Shown: positions 1 through 8,348, counted from the first letter of the stretch. The stretch is DNA of 64,000 nt from Leptofilum sp041748655 (GCA_041748655.1 JBGTCV010000119.1:1-64000); one strand, 5' to 3'. Numbers and translations: made by a program. Notes: generated by a model not told the origin, from the letters alone.

Positions 1-2
1 CC

Positions 3-113
3 AGCGGTTTTGTTGAAGGAATGAACAACAAGATTCGGCTAATCAAGCGCCTTGCTTTTGGCTTGCCATCTTTTGCTCATTTCAGAGCGAGAATTCTGTG
101 GGTCTGCGGTTGA
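3..113 (+). CDS. ISL3-type transposase, C-terminal end only (cut by window edge)
   Basis: The reading frame enters from the left edge and gives 36 residues to a TGA at 111-113. It contains SGFVEGMNNKIRLIKR followed by a Phe/Arg-rich end, which matches the C-terminal signature of ISL3-family DDE transposases. In that family the Glu of FVEG is the last catalytic acid. The 11-bp inverted repeat at 91-124 overlaps the stop codon, as expected near an IS end. Only the tail is visible, so whether the element is intact cannot be judged. Family assignment rests on this short motif. Confidence 0.6.
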   Translation, partial: SGFVEGMNNKIRLIKRLAFGLPSFAHFRARILWVCG

Positions 114-135
114 CCACAGAATTCCTCAGAGAACC
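91..135. mobile_element. Probable right end of the ISL3-type element
   Basis: GAATTCTGTGG (91-101) and CCACAGAATTC (114-124) form a perfect 11-bp inverted repeat around the transposase stop. Read on the minus strand from about 135, the sequence GGTTCTCTGAGGAATTCTG resembles the GGCTCTT...AATTCTGTGG type of terminus seen in ISL3 elements, and it resembles the isolated end at 3039-3073. The exact boundary is not certain. Confidence 0.4.
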
Positions 136-193
136 GAAAAACTTTGCGTTTTTCGCGGCCTTTGCGGTTCAAAAAATGTAACAGGAAGTTGTG

Positions 194-853
194 ATGAGCG
201 AAAAGATTTCCGTTTTACTGGTAGACGATCACAAAATGGTGCGGCAGGGGGTGCGGGCTTTTCTACAAGCCCAGGCGGATATTGTAGTAGTAGCAGAGGC
301 AGATTCGGGGGAAACGGCCGTTGCCCTCGCCGCCGAACATGCCCCAGACGTGGTGCTGATGGACCTGGTGATGCCCGGTATGGACGGCGTCACGGCCACC
401 CGGCTGGTAAAAGCCCAAAGCCCACGCACCCAAATCATCATGCTTACCTCTTACCACCAGGACGAGCACATTTTCCCCGCCATTCGTGCCGGAGCGCTCT
501 CTTATTTGCTGAAGGATATTGAACCGGCCGCCCTGGCTGAGGCGGTGCGTCAGGCGGCTGTGGGGGAAGCGGTGCTGCATCCCCGCGTGGCGGCCCGCGT
601 GGTGCAAGAACTGCACGGCTCCCGACAGGCGTCGGCCAATGTCTTCACGGAACTGAGCGAGCGAGAGCTGGAAGTGCTGCGCCTGATTGCCAACGGGGCC
701 AACAACAGCAGCATCGCCGAACAGCTGGTCATCAGCGAAAAAACGGTGAAGAGCCACGTCAGCAATATTCTCAGCAAGCTGCATCTGGCCGACCGCACGC
801 AAGCGGCCGTTTTGGCCTGGCGCAAAGGGGTCATGCGTCCAGATGATGGTTGA
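194..853 (+). CDS. NarL/FixJ-type response regulator (REC + LuxR HTH)
   Basis: A two-domain DNA-binding response regulator of 219 residues. The receiver domain has the acidic pair D11/D12, phosphoacceptor D57 in LMDLVMPGMDG, T85 and K107. The C-terminal LuxR-type HTH (about 153-210) carries LSERELEVLRLIANG and SEKTVKSHVSNIL. ATG at 194 is preferred over GTG at 191 because AGGAAG (183-188) is better spaced from it. The gene stands alone, with no histidine kinase next to it in the window, followed by a terminator hairpin at 941-965. Its partner and targets are unknown. One ACGGCCGT copy lies at 314-321, encoding Thr-Ala-Val. Confidence 0.9.
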   Translation: MSEKISVLLVDDHKMVRQGVRAFLQAQADIVVVAEADSGETAVALAAEHAPDVVLMDLVMPGMDGVTATRLVKAQSPRTQIIMLTSYHQDEHIFPAIRAGALSYLLKDIEPAALAEAVRQAAVGEAVLHPRVAARVVQELHGSRQASANVFTELSERELEVLRLIANGANNSSIAEQLVISEKTVKSHVSNILSKLHLADRTQAAVLAWRKGVMRPDDG

Positions 854-940
854 CATCTGACAAAGATCACCTTCTCTATATGCCAATTGAGACTACATTC
901 TCTCCCTGGCATCCACTACGATCATAGGTGGTATGATAAC

Positions 941-965
941 GGCCGTTTTTCCAGACGGCCTTTTT
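941..965 (+). terminator. Rho-independent terminator after the response regulator
   Basis: GGCCGT (941-946) pairs with ACGGCC (955-960) around an 8-nt loop and is followed by five T. The left arm is part of an ACGGCCGT copy, so the palindrome seems to have been used to build a terminator. Confidence 0.65.
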
Positions 966-1110
966 GCTTTCATCATTTTGGTTCTTTGAGGCTTCGTCAA
1001 GTCACAACCCGAATATGATGCGTGACGAGAAAGACCTTTACGTATCACACATCACAATTCATCTGACCACCACGCAATTCTCAAAAGCCTACTACTTTAA
1101 GGAGTCTTCA

Positions 1111-2748
1111 ATGTCTGACAAAGATGACCTACCCATTGGCGTCGATCTGCTGCACAACCCGCTGTACAACCACGGCACCGCCTTCACCGAGGCAGAGCGC
1201 GACACCTACAAACTGCGCGGCCTGCTGCCCCCCCGTGTGCTAACCCAGGAACAACAGGTGCAGCGTGCCCTGGAAAATTTCGGCAAAAAGCCCACCGATC
1301 TGGAAAAATATATCTATCTCATTGGTTTGGAAGACCGAAATGAAACCTTGTTTTACCGGCTGGTAATGGACCATCTGGAAGAGATGATGCCCATTATCTA
1401 CACCCCCACCGTGGGCAAAGCGTGCCAGGAATATGCCCACATCTTCCGGCGACCCCGTGGCCTCTACATTTCGGCCGAAGACAAAGGGTGCGTGGCGGAG
1501 GTGCTGGCCAACTGGCCCCACGATGATGTAGAAGTGATTGTAGTAACAGACGGTGAGCGCATTTTGGGGCTGGGCGATCAGGGGGCCAACGGCATGGGCA
1601 TTCCGGTGGGTAAACTGTCGCTCTACACCGCCTGCGCGGGCATCGATCCGGCCAAAACGCTGCCCATCACCCTGGATGTGGGCACGGAAAACGAGCGGCT
1701 GCTAAACGATCCAATCTACATTGGTTTACCCCGGCAGCGGCTGCGCGGTGCGGAGTATGATGCCCTGGTGGATGAGTTCATGACGGCCGTTTTCCAGCGA
1801 TACCCCCAGGTGATGGTGCAGTTTGAAGATTTTGCCAATCTCAACGCCTTCCGCCTGCTGCACAAATATCGCGACCAGTACTGCACCTTCAACGACGATA
1901 TTCAGGGCACCGCCAGCGTCACCCTCTCTGGCATCTACTCCGCCCTGCGGCTGACAGGTGGCAAACTAACCGAACAAAAGCTGCTCTTCCTGGGCGCGGG
2001 CGAAGCCGGCATCGGCATTGCCGATCTCATCGTCTCGGCGATGATGGATGAGGGGCTGACAGAAGCGGAGGCCCGCCAGCGCTGTTGGTTTGTCGATTCA
2101 CGCGGGCTGGTAGAAAGCACCCGAACCAATCTGGCGGAACATAAACGGCCGTATGCCCACACCTTCGCTCCCCAAGCCGATCTGCTGGCTGCGGTGCAGG
2201 CGCTGCGGCCCACGGCGCTCATTGGTGTCTCCGGGCAGGGTGGCAAGTTTACCCAACCAATCGTCGAAGCAATGGCCGCGCTGAACGAACAGCCCATCAT
2301 TTTTTCGCTGTCGAACCCCACTGCCAATTCTGAATGCACTGCTGAGCAGGCGTATCGCTGGACAAAGGGGCAGGCCATTTTTGCCAGCGGCAGCCCGTTT
2401 GATCCGGTTGAATTTAACGGCCGTACCTACGTGCCCGGTCAGGGGAACAACTCCTACATTTTCCCTGGCGTGGGGCTGGGGGTGGTGGCCACCAAAGCCC
2501 GCCACGTGCCAGATGCGATGTTTATGGCCGCCGCGCGCACGCTGGCCAGTTTGGTCACTGAAGATGATTTGGTTCAGGGGCGTGTTTACCCTTCGCTTAC
2601 GCGTATTCGTGAGGTGTCGGCGGCCATTGGAACGGCCGTTGCCGAAGTTGCCTACGCCCAAAATCTGGCCCGCGTGGCCCGTCCAGACGATCTGCCTGCC
2701 TACATAGAGGCCCAAATGTACCAGCCAAGGTACGCCAGCCAGCGGTAA
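1111..2748 (+). CDS. maeA: Malic enzyme, NAD-dependent type (large form)
   Basis: Oxidative decarboxylation of L-malate to pyruvate and CO2 with reduction of NAD(P). The protein has 545 residues, the size of the large MaeA/eukaryotic family. Visible signatures are LYTPTVGKACQEY-like substrate-site sequence, the GLGDQGANGMGIPVGK stretch, FEDFANLNAF and FNDDIQGTA for the metal, and the nucleotide fold FLGAGEAGIGIA. The start at 1111 has AAGGAG at 1099-1104 with normal spacing. The frame is open further upstream to 964, but that part is low in similarity to the family. It appears to be a single-gene unit. NAD preference is inferred from family, not from a decisive residue. Confidence 0.92.
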   Translation: MSDKDDLPIGVDLLHNPLYNHGTAFTEAERDTYKLRGLLPPRVLTQEQQVQRALENFGKKPTDLEKYIYLIGLEDRNETLFYRLVMDHLEEMMPIIYTPTVGKACQEYAHIFRRPRGLYISAEDKGCVAEVLANWPHDDVEVIVVTDGERILGLGDQGANGMGIPVGKLSLYTACAGIDPAKTLPITLDVGTENERLLNDPIYIGLPRQRLRGAEYDALVDEFMTAVFQRYPQVMVQFEDFANLNAFRLLHKYRDQYCTFNDDIQGTASVTLSGIYSALRLTGGKLTEQKLLFLGAGEAGIGIADLIVSAMMDEGLTEAEARQRCWFVDSRGLVESTRTNLAEHKRPYAHTFAPQADLLAAVQALRPTALIGVSGQGGKFTQPIVEAMAALNEQPIIFSLSNPTANSECTAEQAYRWTKGQAIFASGSPFDPVEFNGRTYVPGQGNNSYIFPGVGLGVVATKARHVPDAMFMAAARTLASLVTEDDLVQGRVYPSLTRIREVSAAIGTAVAEVAYAQNLARVARPDDLPAYIEAQMYQPRYASQR

Positions 2749-2761
2749 ACCAAACGATTCA

Positions 2762-2993
2762 CCGCAAAGGACGCAGAGAAAAATAAAAGAGAAATCTCTC
2801 CTCTGCGCTCTAAAGTACGCCAAGAGCGCAAATAAATAAGGGGAAAACTTTGCGTGCTTTGCGGTTAAAAAATGTTCAACTTATTTGATCGTTACTCTTA
2901 ACCTGGACAAGCCAGAACCAACAAAGATTTTTATCAACAGATTGCGCAGATTTAACGGATTTTTTTATCTGCGTAATCTGCGAAATCTTTGAT
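2762..2993. repeat. Intergenic mosaic of dispersed short repeats
   Basis: Within the gap 2749-3280 two repeat types are seen. At 2762-2869 an imperfect inverted repeat runs from CCGCAAAGGACGCAGAG to CTTTGCGTGCTTTGCGG; relatives occur at 140-175, 35585-35610 and 45495-45520. At 2941-2993 is a copy of the CAGATTGCGCAGATT...ATCTGCGTAATCTGCG family, also at 41705-41760, 43520-43580 and, in another form, 53970-54040. CCTGGACAAGCCAGAACC near 2900 recurs inverted near 35620 and 41780. No gene is seen here. Confidence 0.6.
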
Positions 2994-3038
2994 TGTTTTC
3001 TTGCTCACTTTACAAGAATTTCGTTGGTAACGGGCTAA

Positions 3039-3073
3039 GCTCTTTGAATTCTGTGGCAAATAATCGGTCAGGT
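3039..3073 (+). mobile_element. Isolated ISL3-like terminus
   Basis: GCTCTTTGAATTCTGTGGC (3039-3057) matches the expected end of an ISL3-type element and shares GAATTCTGTGG with the right end at 91-101. No transposase accompanies it, so it is probably a solo end left after a deletion. It lies just left of the MITE target site. Confidence 0.35.
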
Positions 3074-3082
3074 ATTGGGACA

Positions 3083-3285
3083 ATTGCTAAAGGGTGTGTT
3101 TCAAATGAGTTGAGCCTTAACGTGTCATTCCGACCAACGGGAGGAATCTTTCAGCTGCCAGAGCGGATCGCTTGACCGGGACCAAAGATTCCTCACTCCG
3201 AAGACAGCCTGCCCTGAGGTAGCGAAGGGTTCGGAATGACATAGCTATATTGTTTCAACTGAAATGAAACACACCCATTGCTAAA
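3083..3285. mobile_element. 185-bp MITE with 9-bp target duplication
   Basis: The element 3092-3276 has terminal inverted repeats that begin GGGTGTGTTTCA (12 bp perfect, then about 7 of the next 10). It is flanked by a perfect 9-bp direct repeat ATTGCTAAA at 3083-3091 and 3277-3285. The interior (3123-3240) is an imperfect palindrome running from GTCATTCCGAC to GTTCGGAATGAC. There is no ORF of note. The right duplication overlaps the stop codon of the CheY-like gene at 3281-3283, so the insertion hit the very end of that gene. Confidence 0.75.
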
Positions 3286-3664
3286 TCAACGGTGATGGAG
3301 CAGGCAGCAGTTCGCGGGCAGCTTGAATCAGCTCAGATACGGTAATGGGCTTGCACAAATACAAATTGGCTCCAGCGGCCAAACCCTCTTGTACCGCCCG
3401 TTGCTGCGTTTTGCCGCTGAGCATAATAATGGGCAAGCTAACAAATTCAGCCTCGCTGCGCAGCCGACGACACAGACTGACGCCATCCAAATTGGGCATC
3501 ATCACATCCAAAACCATAATATCGGGGGTGATCTTCGCCAGTTTTGCCAGGGCATCCAGGCCATCCTCAGCCTCGGTCACCTCAAAACCACCCATTTCCA
3601 ACATCTGGCGCAGCATGTCGCGCAAGTTTGGGTCATCGTCCACGAGCAAAATTGAATTCTTCAC
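3281..3664 (-). CDS. Stand-alone CheY-like receiver protein
   Basis: A 127-residue single receiver domain with D9-D11, phosphoacceptor D53 in VLDVMMPNLDG, S83 and K105 in the CKP motif. There is no output domain. The start is GTG at 3664, supported by GGAG six bases upstream. Such proteins act as phosphorelay or motility switches, but no kinase or motility gene is near, so the partner is unknown. The stop codon lies in the target duplication of the adjoining MITE. No ACGGCCGT copy is present. Confidence 0.85.
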   Translation of the reverse strand: MKNSILLVDDDPNLRDMLRQMLEMGGFEVTEAEDGLDALAKLAKITPDIMVLDVMMPNLDGVSLCRRLRSEAEFVSLPIIMLSGKTQQRAVQEGLAAGANLYLCKPITVSELIQAARELLPAPSPLI

Positions 3665-3768
3665 CGGTTACTCCTCTTTTCTTCTGACAAAATGGGTTTG
3701 TTTATACCGATGAATATTAAACCACGAGGAGTACCCTCTGAGCAGTAGGAAATTATAGCCAGAAAGTC

Positions 3769-4323
3769 CTATGCAAATGGGTACAAGATAACGATGCGAC
3801 AAACCAGAACCAGCAGCACGGCAACCTGCCCGGTACGTTGGGAGATACCGAGCAAACGATTGCTGGCCCAATGCACAGAGCGGGAGTCGCGGAACCGGGT
3901 TTGCTGCTGGGCGTCATTGGCCCAAACCCAGAGGAGCATCAAGTTAGCGGGGAGTAAAACCAGTAAGATAAGGGGGATCATAATCCAAAGGGGGAAAACG
4001 GCCGTTACCCCAGGCCACCACACCGAAAGCAGCCCAATCGCCGCCAAATGCGCCACCTGGTCCAGCACAAAGCCTGGCCACTGTAGTTCCCCCGGAAAGT
4101 GCAGCTTACTCCAATCCGTTACATAATGGGTTATACCTAGCGCCAGCAGCAAGTCCAGATGCTGGCTCGGCTGCTGCATCAGCAGCGCTGCCACAAACAG
4201 ATGGATCAGCACATGCAGCGCCAGGCCCAAATTACTGGCAATTTTCAGGCGAAAGATACGGTTCGTTTGTAGGGGAAAATCTGCTAACAAATGGGCCAAA
4301 AAGAGGACCAAAAATGTTGTCAT
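3769..4323 (-). CDS. DUF3307 family membrane protein
   Basis: The N-terminus FLVLFLAHLLADFPLQTN matches the H-L-x-A/G-D-F-x-x-Q signature of DUF3307. Several hydrophobic segments follow, with His residues in ALHVLIHLF and ITHYVTDW, making a polytopic inner-membrane protein of 184 residues. I chose ATG at 4323 because the family begins shortly before the HLLADF motif; a TTG 15 codons upstream lacks a ribosome site. The function of the family is not known. It sits between the CheY-like gene and a repeat-rich gap, and does not look like part of an operon. Confidence 0.75.
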   Translation of the reverse strand: MTTFLVLFLAHLLADFPLQTNRIFRLKIASNLGLALHVLIHLFVAALLMQQPSQHLDLLLALGITHYVTDWSKLHFPGELQWPGFVLDQVAHLAAIGLLSVWWPGVTAVFPLWIMIPLILLVLLPANLMLLWVWANDAQQQTRFRDSRSVHWASNRLLGISQRTGQVAVLLVLVCRIVILYPFA

Positions 4324-4368
4324 GTTGCTAAATACCGTTACCAGGAAAGCCGATAATTTCGGGGACAA

Positions 4369-4712
4369 TGGACAAAGGAGAAGGGACAGCTCGGCTTGCT
4401 TGGCATAAACACAATCTTATATTTTCAAATAGCTGACGACTGTTTACACATATCAAGATGCCAAAGCATCCTGGCACGTTAGCACTTTATGGGGGGTGGG
4501 GCTGCATACGGCCGTACCCAACCAGTGTGAACCAATTTACAACCAAACATAAAAGACCCGCCCATTTAACGTCGCCAGGCGCGAAGCGCCGAGGCGACGG
4601 CGCACCCGGACTGAGGTTGGGCTTAACAAAAGATGCAGGAACACAAATGAAGGAGAAATCTCCGCGCCCTCTGCGGTAGAAATCTGAGATTTGTCAGTCA
4701 ATAGGGCCATTC
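4369..4712. repeat. Gene-free gap with a GC-rich palindrome (4567-4605)
   Basis: No convincing gene. A 39-bp segment at 4567-4605, with arms GTCGCC and GGCGAC around GGCGCGAAGCGCC, recurs inverted at 38064-38102 with two mismatches. Further on, 4650-4686 carries a fragment of the GGAGAAATCTCCGCG/CTCTGCGG repeat type. A frame open across 4458-4679 is made mostly of these repeats and is not counted as a gene. Confidence 0.55.
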
Positions 4713-5330
4713 TCAGGTAATGGCAGGGGTTTGGTGTAAGAAGGTATCATCTGTGAGCTGTTGCAGCACAAAGGCAGCCACGTCAGCACGCGAAACTTGC
4801 CCGGCCACAATCGACGGATCCAGACCAAATTTGTACTCCCCTGTAGCCGGGCCGCTGCTTAGCCCACCAGGCCGCACGATGATCCAACCCAGGCCGCTGT
4901 CGCGTACCAGCTGTTCCTGGCGTTCCTTATCTTCGTACGCTTTGCGCAATACTGTCTTCATGATTATCTTGAACGAGCGCGTCACCTGCTCGCGACTGTC
5001 GCCGACGCCTAAAGCCGTCACAACCACCAGGCGCTTAATGCCCTGTTTGATCATGCCTTCGATAATGTTGCGTGTGCCGTCTGAAACCACAAAGTCTGGA
5101 TTATTAGCGGTGTTCCCCAGTGAGCAGCAAACTGCTTCAGATCCTGCCAGGGCTTCTTCTACCTTGTCTTGATTCAATACATCCCCAATGACCAGATAGA
5201 GCTTCTCATGATTAAGCGTCATTTTGGCCGGATCGCGCACTAAAACAGTTACTTCATCCCCGGCGGCCAACGCCTGGGAAACGATCTCTTTACCAGTACC
5301 ACCGGTGGCACCAAATACCGCTAATTTCAT
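4713..5330 (-). CDS. NAD(P)-binding atypical SDR (NmrA/BVR-B-like)
   Basis: A 205-residue Rossmann protein starting MKLAVFGATGGTGKEIV, with the glycine-rich loop GATGGTG at residues 8-14. VLVRDPAKM after beta-2 and VVTALGVG in the middle follow the pattern of atypical SDRs. These bind NAD(P)H and either reduce flavin or biliverdin-type substrates or act as redox sensors. AGGAAAG precedes the start. No catalytic YxxxK is evident, so the substrate cannot be given. It is adjacent to, and co-oriented with, the MFS gene but separated by a 70-bp gap. Confidence 0.8.
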   Translation of the reverse strand: MKLAVFGATGGTGKEIVSQALAAGDEVTVLVRDPAKMTLNHEKLYLVIGDVLNQDKVEEALAGSEAVCCSLGNTANNPDFVVSDGTRNIIEGMIKQGIKRLVVVTALGVGDSREQVTRSFKIIMKTVLRKAYEDKERQEQLVRDSGLGWIIVRPGGLSSGPATGEYKFGLDPSIVAGQVSRADVAAFVLQQLTDDTFLHQTPAIT

Positions 5331-5402
5331 ACTTTCCTAAGCCTCACTTTATCTGGTTGTTTCATCTATCAAGCACCATTATCGCAAAAACGACGTTTTG
5401 CG

Positions 5403-6629
5403 CTAAGGTACGGCCGTTTCCGATTTCGGTGTGCGCAACGGCCGTTTCAAAAAATAATACGCCGGAATCAGGGCAAACAGCGATAGCGTCATACCCGTCC
5501 AGTAAGGGTAGCGCGGATTGATGGCAAAAATGACGCCCCCCAGTGCCGTGCTAAAAATAGTGGCCAGGCTAACAGTCGATTGATACAGCCCCAACACCTC
5601 GCCCCGCACCGCATCTGGCACCGTGCGCGTAGAAAGCGACTGCAAGGGAGGCATCATCAGACCCATCCCCATAGCAAAAAAGACCGACCCCGGCAAGCCC
5701 AGCCAGGGAACCGTGGCCGCCGCAAAGAAAAACATGCCCAAAGCACGCAGCAGCCCGCCAATAATCACCAGATTGGCCTCACCAAAGCGGGGCAGCACCC
5801 GGCGCAGCAGCACGGCCTGCGTTAAAAATTGGGAAAGCCCCACCGTTGCCAGCAGAATGCCAATGCCAATATCAACGATGCGCTCGCTGTAGGCGGCAAA
5901 CAGCACCGCATCCCCATACAGCGCAAAGGTGGCTTGCAGCAAACCCAGGGCAAACTGACCGACGAAGGCGATAATCAAAATGGCCAGCAGCGGCGCGTTG
6001 CGTACAATTTCGGCGGGTTTCATGCTGCTGCTGCGCGTCTCCCGGTTTTTCAGGCGCTGCTCCAGGGTGAGCGATTCGGTGAGGGTGCGCCAGGTTAACA
6101 CGACGGTGACGGCGGCGGCCACAGCCGCCATGAAGAAGGGAATGCGCGGTCCGAAAGCGGCCGAAAGCAGCCCGCCCAGCGCCGGCCCAAAGACAAACCC
6201 GAGGCCAAACGCAGCAAAAATGTAGCCCAGCGACTCCGTTCGCTTTTCGGGCGGGGTGATGTCGGTGATATATGCCTGGGCCACGATGATGTTACCCCCG
6301 GTGATGCCGTCCAGAATCCGAGCCACAAACAAAATGGCCACGTTGGGCGCGGCCCCAATCATCACAAAGCTGATGACGGTACCAATCTGGCTGACAATGA
6401 GGACGGGAATACGGCCGTATTTATCCGACAATCGACCAATGGTAGGCCCCGCCAAAAATTGGGCCGCAAAAAATGAGGAAAGCAGCAAGGCATTGATCTC
6501 CGGCCGAATCTGGAACTGACGCTGGGCATACAGCAGCAAAATTGGCAGCGCCATCGCTGCCCCCACCATTTGCACAAACACAATCAGCAAAATGGTGAGC
6601 AAACGTCTATCAATATTTTTTAGTTTCAT
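5403..6629 (-). CDS. MFS transporter, DHA1/TetA-like drug exporter type
   Basis: 408 residues with about 12 hydrophobic segments. The loop 2-3 signature of the major facilitator superfamily is clear (GRLSDKYGRIPVL), and GGLLSAAFGPRIPFFMAA fits TM5-6 of the DHA1 group, as in Tet and Bcr proteins. It is expected to work in the inner membrane as a proton-coupled exporter. The substrate is not predictable. ACGGCCGT occurs twice in the last 15 codons. No good ribosome site is visible at the ATG. Confidence 0.85.
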   Translation of the reverse strand: MKLKNIDRRLLTILLIVFVQMVGAAMALPILLLYAQRQFQIRPEINALLLSSFFAAQFLAGPTIGRLSDKYGRIPVLIVSQIGTVISFVMIGAAPNVAILFVARILDGITGGNIIVAQAYITDITPPEKRTESLGYIFAAFGLGFVFGPALGGLLSAAFGPRIPFFMAAVAAAVTVVLTWRTLTESLTLEQRLKNRETRSSSMKPAEIVRNAPLLAILIIAFVGQFALGLLQATFALYGDAVLFAAYSERIVDIGIGILLATVGLSQFLTQAVLLRRVLPRFGEANLVIIGGLLRALGMFFFAAATVPWLGLPGSVFFAMGMGLMMPPLQSLSTRTVPDAVRGEVLGLYQSTVSLATIFSTALGGVIFAINPRYPYWTGMTLSLFALIPAYYFLKRPLRTPKSETAVP

Positions 6630-6695
6630 GGGTGAACGGGCCGCTGGCTGCCGGGACAGCAGGACACTCCTTATGCGAGATCGGGTTGTGGCCGA

Positions 6696-7436
6696 TTAGA
6701 TATTTGTCGGCTCGTCGGGGCTGGCTGGCGCAACGGCCGTTTCCGACGATTCGGCCGTTACAATCAGCGCTTCTTGCAGGCGGGCAATGTGCAGCTGCTC
6801 CAGCTGCTGCTCGTACCGGGCGGCGACCTGGGCAAAATAAGCCGACATATCCCGCCAGGCGGTGGCCATTTGCGAGCGCGTGCTGGCCATCATCTCATCT
6901 TCTTGCCTGCGCCGCAGCCAGCGCCAGCTGGAGCGCAAAATATGCCGAACGTTCCCCACCACTTCCTTAGCCAGTTGGGTCAGCGGGCTAATGGTCAAGT
7001 CGTCCAAGACCCGGTGCAGCGCTTCGGCGGCCAATGCGGCGGCTTCTTCACCGTCCAAATCGCCCCGCTGCATCATCCGGTCCAGCAAATAAGCGCGATG
7101 CCAGTAATAGCTCAGCTTATCGGTGGCATCTTTGATGGTGAGAAAGTACAAAATAGTGCGGTAAGTGCGCTTGAGCAGCAGCCAGACCAGCTGCACTGGC
7201 CAGAGCAGGCAGCCCAGGCAGCTCAGCTGGCCCCGGTTTAACTGCCGAACGGTGTGGGAGGTGAGGGTACGGCCGTTTCTTTTAGCAATCGCCTGGGGCA
7301 TCCGCCGCTTAAAAATCCACTCAAACAGCAGATCCAGCAGCGGAATCGGAATCAGGATCGCCAGGCCAGCCAGCGTCGCATCGACGTAGATCGCCCACTC
7401 AAACTTTTCGTCGCGTAAATTTGTCTCGTCAGTCAT
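6696..7436 (-). CDS. Membrane-anchored protein of unknown function
   Basis: Not recognised. About 246 residues. A hydrophobic pair near the N-terminus (LAGLAILIPIPLLDLLFEWIF), a second segment around CLGCLLWPVQLVWLLL, then a long, mainly helical, charged cytoplasmic part. The C-terminus is an Ala/Glu-rich tail containing two ACGGCCGT-related sites. ATG at 7436 is chosen because AGGCAG lies just upstream; the frame is open five codons further. It is in line with the MFS gene 66 bp downstream, so cotranscription is possible. Confidence 0.6.
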   Translation of the reverse strand: MTDETNLRDEKFEWAIYVDATLAGLAILIPIPLLDLLFEWIFKRRMPQAIAKRNGRTLTSHTVRQLNRGQLSCLGCLLWPVQLVWLLLKRTYRTILYFLTIKDATDKLSYYWHRAYLLDRMMQRGDLDGEEAAALAAEALHRVLDDLTISPLTQLAKEVVGNVRHILRSSWRWLRRRQEDEMMASTRSQMATAWRDMSAYFAQVAARYEQQLEQLHIARLQEALIVTAESSETAVAPASPDEPTNI

Positions 7437-7463
7437 CAGCTGCCTGTGCAAAAATAGATATTG

Positions 7464-7507
7464 AGTAATTGGGTAATTAAAGCCATCAATTACTCAATTA
7501 CTCAATT
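7464..7507. repeat. Short-tandem-repeat hairpin at a gene end
   Basis: ATTGAGTAATTGGGTAATT on one side and AATTACTCAATTACTCAATT on the other form an imperfect hairpin between the VOC gene and the membrane-protein gene. It belongs to the same architectural class as the heptanucleotide hairpins at 15850, 22909, 26473, 33243, 52605, 54470 and 58284, although here the unit is nearer eight bases. Confidence 0.6.
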
Positions 7508-7908
7508 ATTGTTCGCTTCGACCACGCCGGGTCCAAAAAGGTTTGAATCTCAATCAAATAGCCATTGGGATCGCGCACAAAACATTGGTAGATGTTGAAC
7601 TTTTCGTTCAGCGTCGGCGGCTTTTCGATTGCCACCCCCTGCCCTACCAGATAGTCGTGCCAGCCGTCCACGTCTGGCGTCACCAGGGTGAGCATGATGT
7701 GGTTGGTAGCGGGCGGGGCAGCCATATGGTGCCCCAGCGTCTGGCAGAAGCCCAGGTAGGCATCGCCACCGCTGGCGTAAATGCGGCAGCTGCCCTGATC
7801 CAGCGCCATTGTCAGACCGAGGATTTGTTCGTAGAAAACGGCCGTTTCCGCCAGATCTTGTGCGTGCAAAAACGTTATCTGCTGTTCGATGGGTGGTCTT
7901 TTGTTCAT
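7498..7908 (-). CDS. VOC/glyoxalase-fold protein
   Basis: A 136-residue single vicinal-oxygen-chelate domain: ITFLHAQDLAETAVFYEQIL at the start of module one, YLGFCQ in the middle, and DPNGYLIEIQTF at the end. The final Glu is the usual metal ligand. Family members include glyoxalase I, extradiol dioxygenases and antibiotic-binding proteins; nothing here picks one. The last codons run into the neighbouring repeat hairpin, so the C-terminal KRTIIE may be repeat-derived. Confidence 0.8.
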   Translation of the reverse strand: MNKRPPIEQQITFLHAQDLAETAVFYEQILGLTMALDQGSCRIYASGGDAYLGFCQTLGHHMAAPPATNHIMLTLVTPDVDGWHDYLVGQGVAIEKPPTLNEKFNIYQCFVRDPNGYLIEIQTFLDPAWSKRTIIE

Positions 7909-7949
7909 ACCAGCTATTGGCTATGCGAATAAAAATCACGGTGTTACTA

Positions 7950-8147
7950 TCACGCTCGTACGCTCGGCAAATATAACCCATAGTGCAGCATTGTCCATAC
8001 CTCATCAGTTAGCCACGACGAAAAATTCACGTTCCCCTCAACGCCATCCCCACTGCCAGACCCTGCGCCGGAGGGGCCAGTCTCATCCCCCCACCAGTTG
8101 CAAATAGGACGTAGAGCCAAACCGAAAAGCGCATAGCGATGATTCAT
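7950..8147 (-). pseudogene. Remnant of a secreted beta-helix repeat protein
   Basis: A short frame of 65 residues has a strong ribosome site (GGAGGAAGT before ATG at 8147) and then CNWWGDETGPSGAGSGSG...NVNFSSWL. The NWWG-x-x-x-GP and N-V-x-F-x-x-W-L pattern is the usual C-terminal cap of parallel beta-helix (polymorphic outer membrane/pectate-lyase-like) proteins. The bulk of such a protein, several hundred residues, is missing. I infer an internal deletion that joined the start to the C-terminal cap. Confidence 0.5.
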
Positions 8148-8269
8148 ACTTCCTCCAGGCTTGGTGGATAAACGGCCATATCCTGACACAAATCAAACGA
8201 CTGAAAAAGTATACAAATTATGGCTTACTGAATCAATTCCAATAGAGTTGCCTGGCACTAAAACATGAA

Positions 8270-8303
8270 TGGCGGCCGGTAAGCTATCGTTTACCGGCCG
8301 CCA
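8270..8303. terminator. GC-rich hairpin downstream of the coiled-coil gene
   Basis: A perfect 13-bp stem: TGGCGGCCGGTAA at 8270-8282 and TTACCGGCCGCCA at 8291-8303, with an 8-nt loop. It lies 45 bp after the stop of the minus-strand gene but has no clear T-tract, so it may stabilise the mRNA end rather than terminate. Confidence 0.45.
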
Positions 8304-8348
8304 CTAACAGATTTGCCGATGACTCAGCAACAGATTGGCCTGGACACC

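Noticed and set aside
964..1110. Upstream extension of the malic enzyme
   Set aside because: It would start in the T-tract of a terminator. The AAGGAG before 1111 fits the family N-terminus.
4458..4679. Open frame of 73 codons on the plus strand
   Set aside because: Made mostly of dispersed repeats, with no ribosome site and no recognisable domain.
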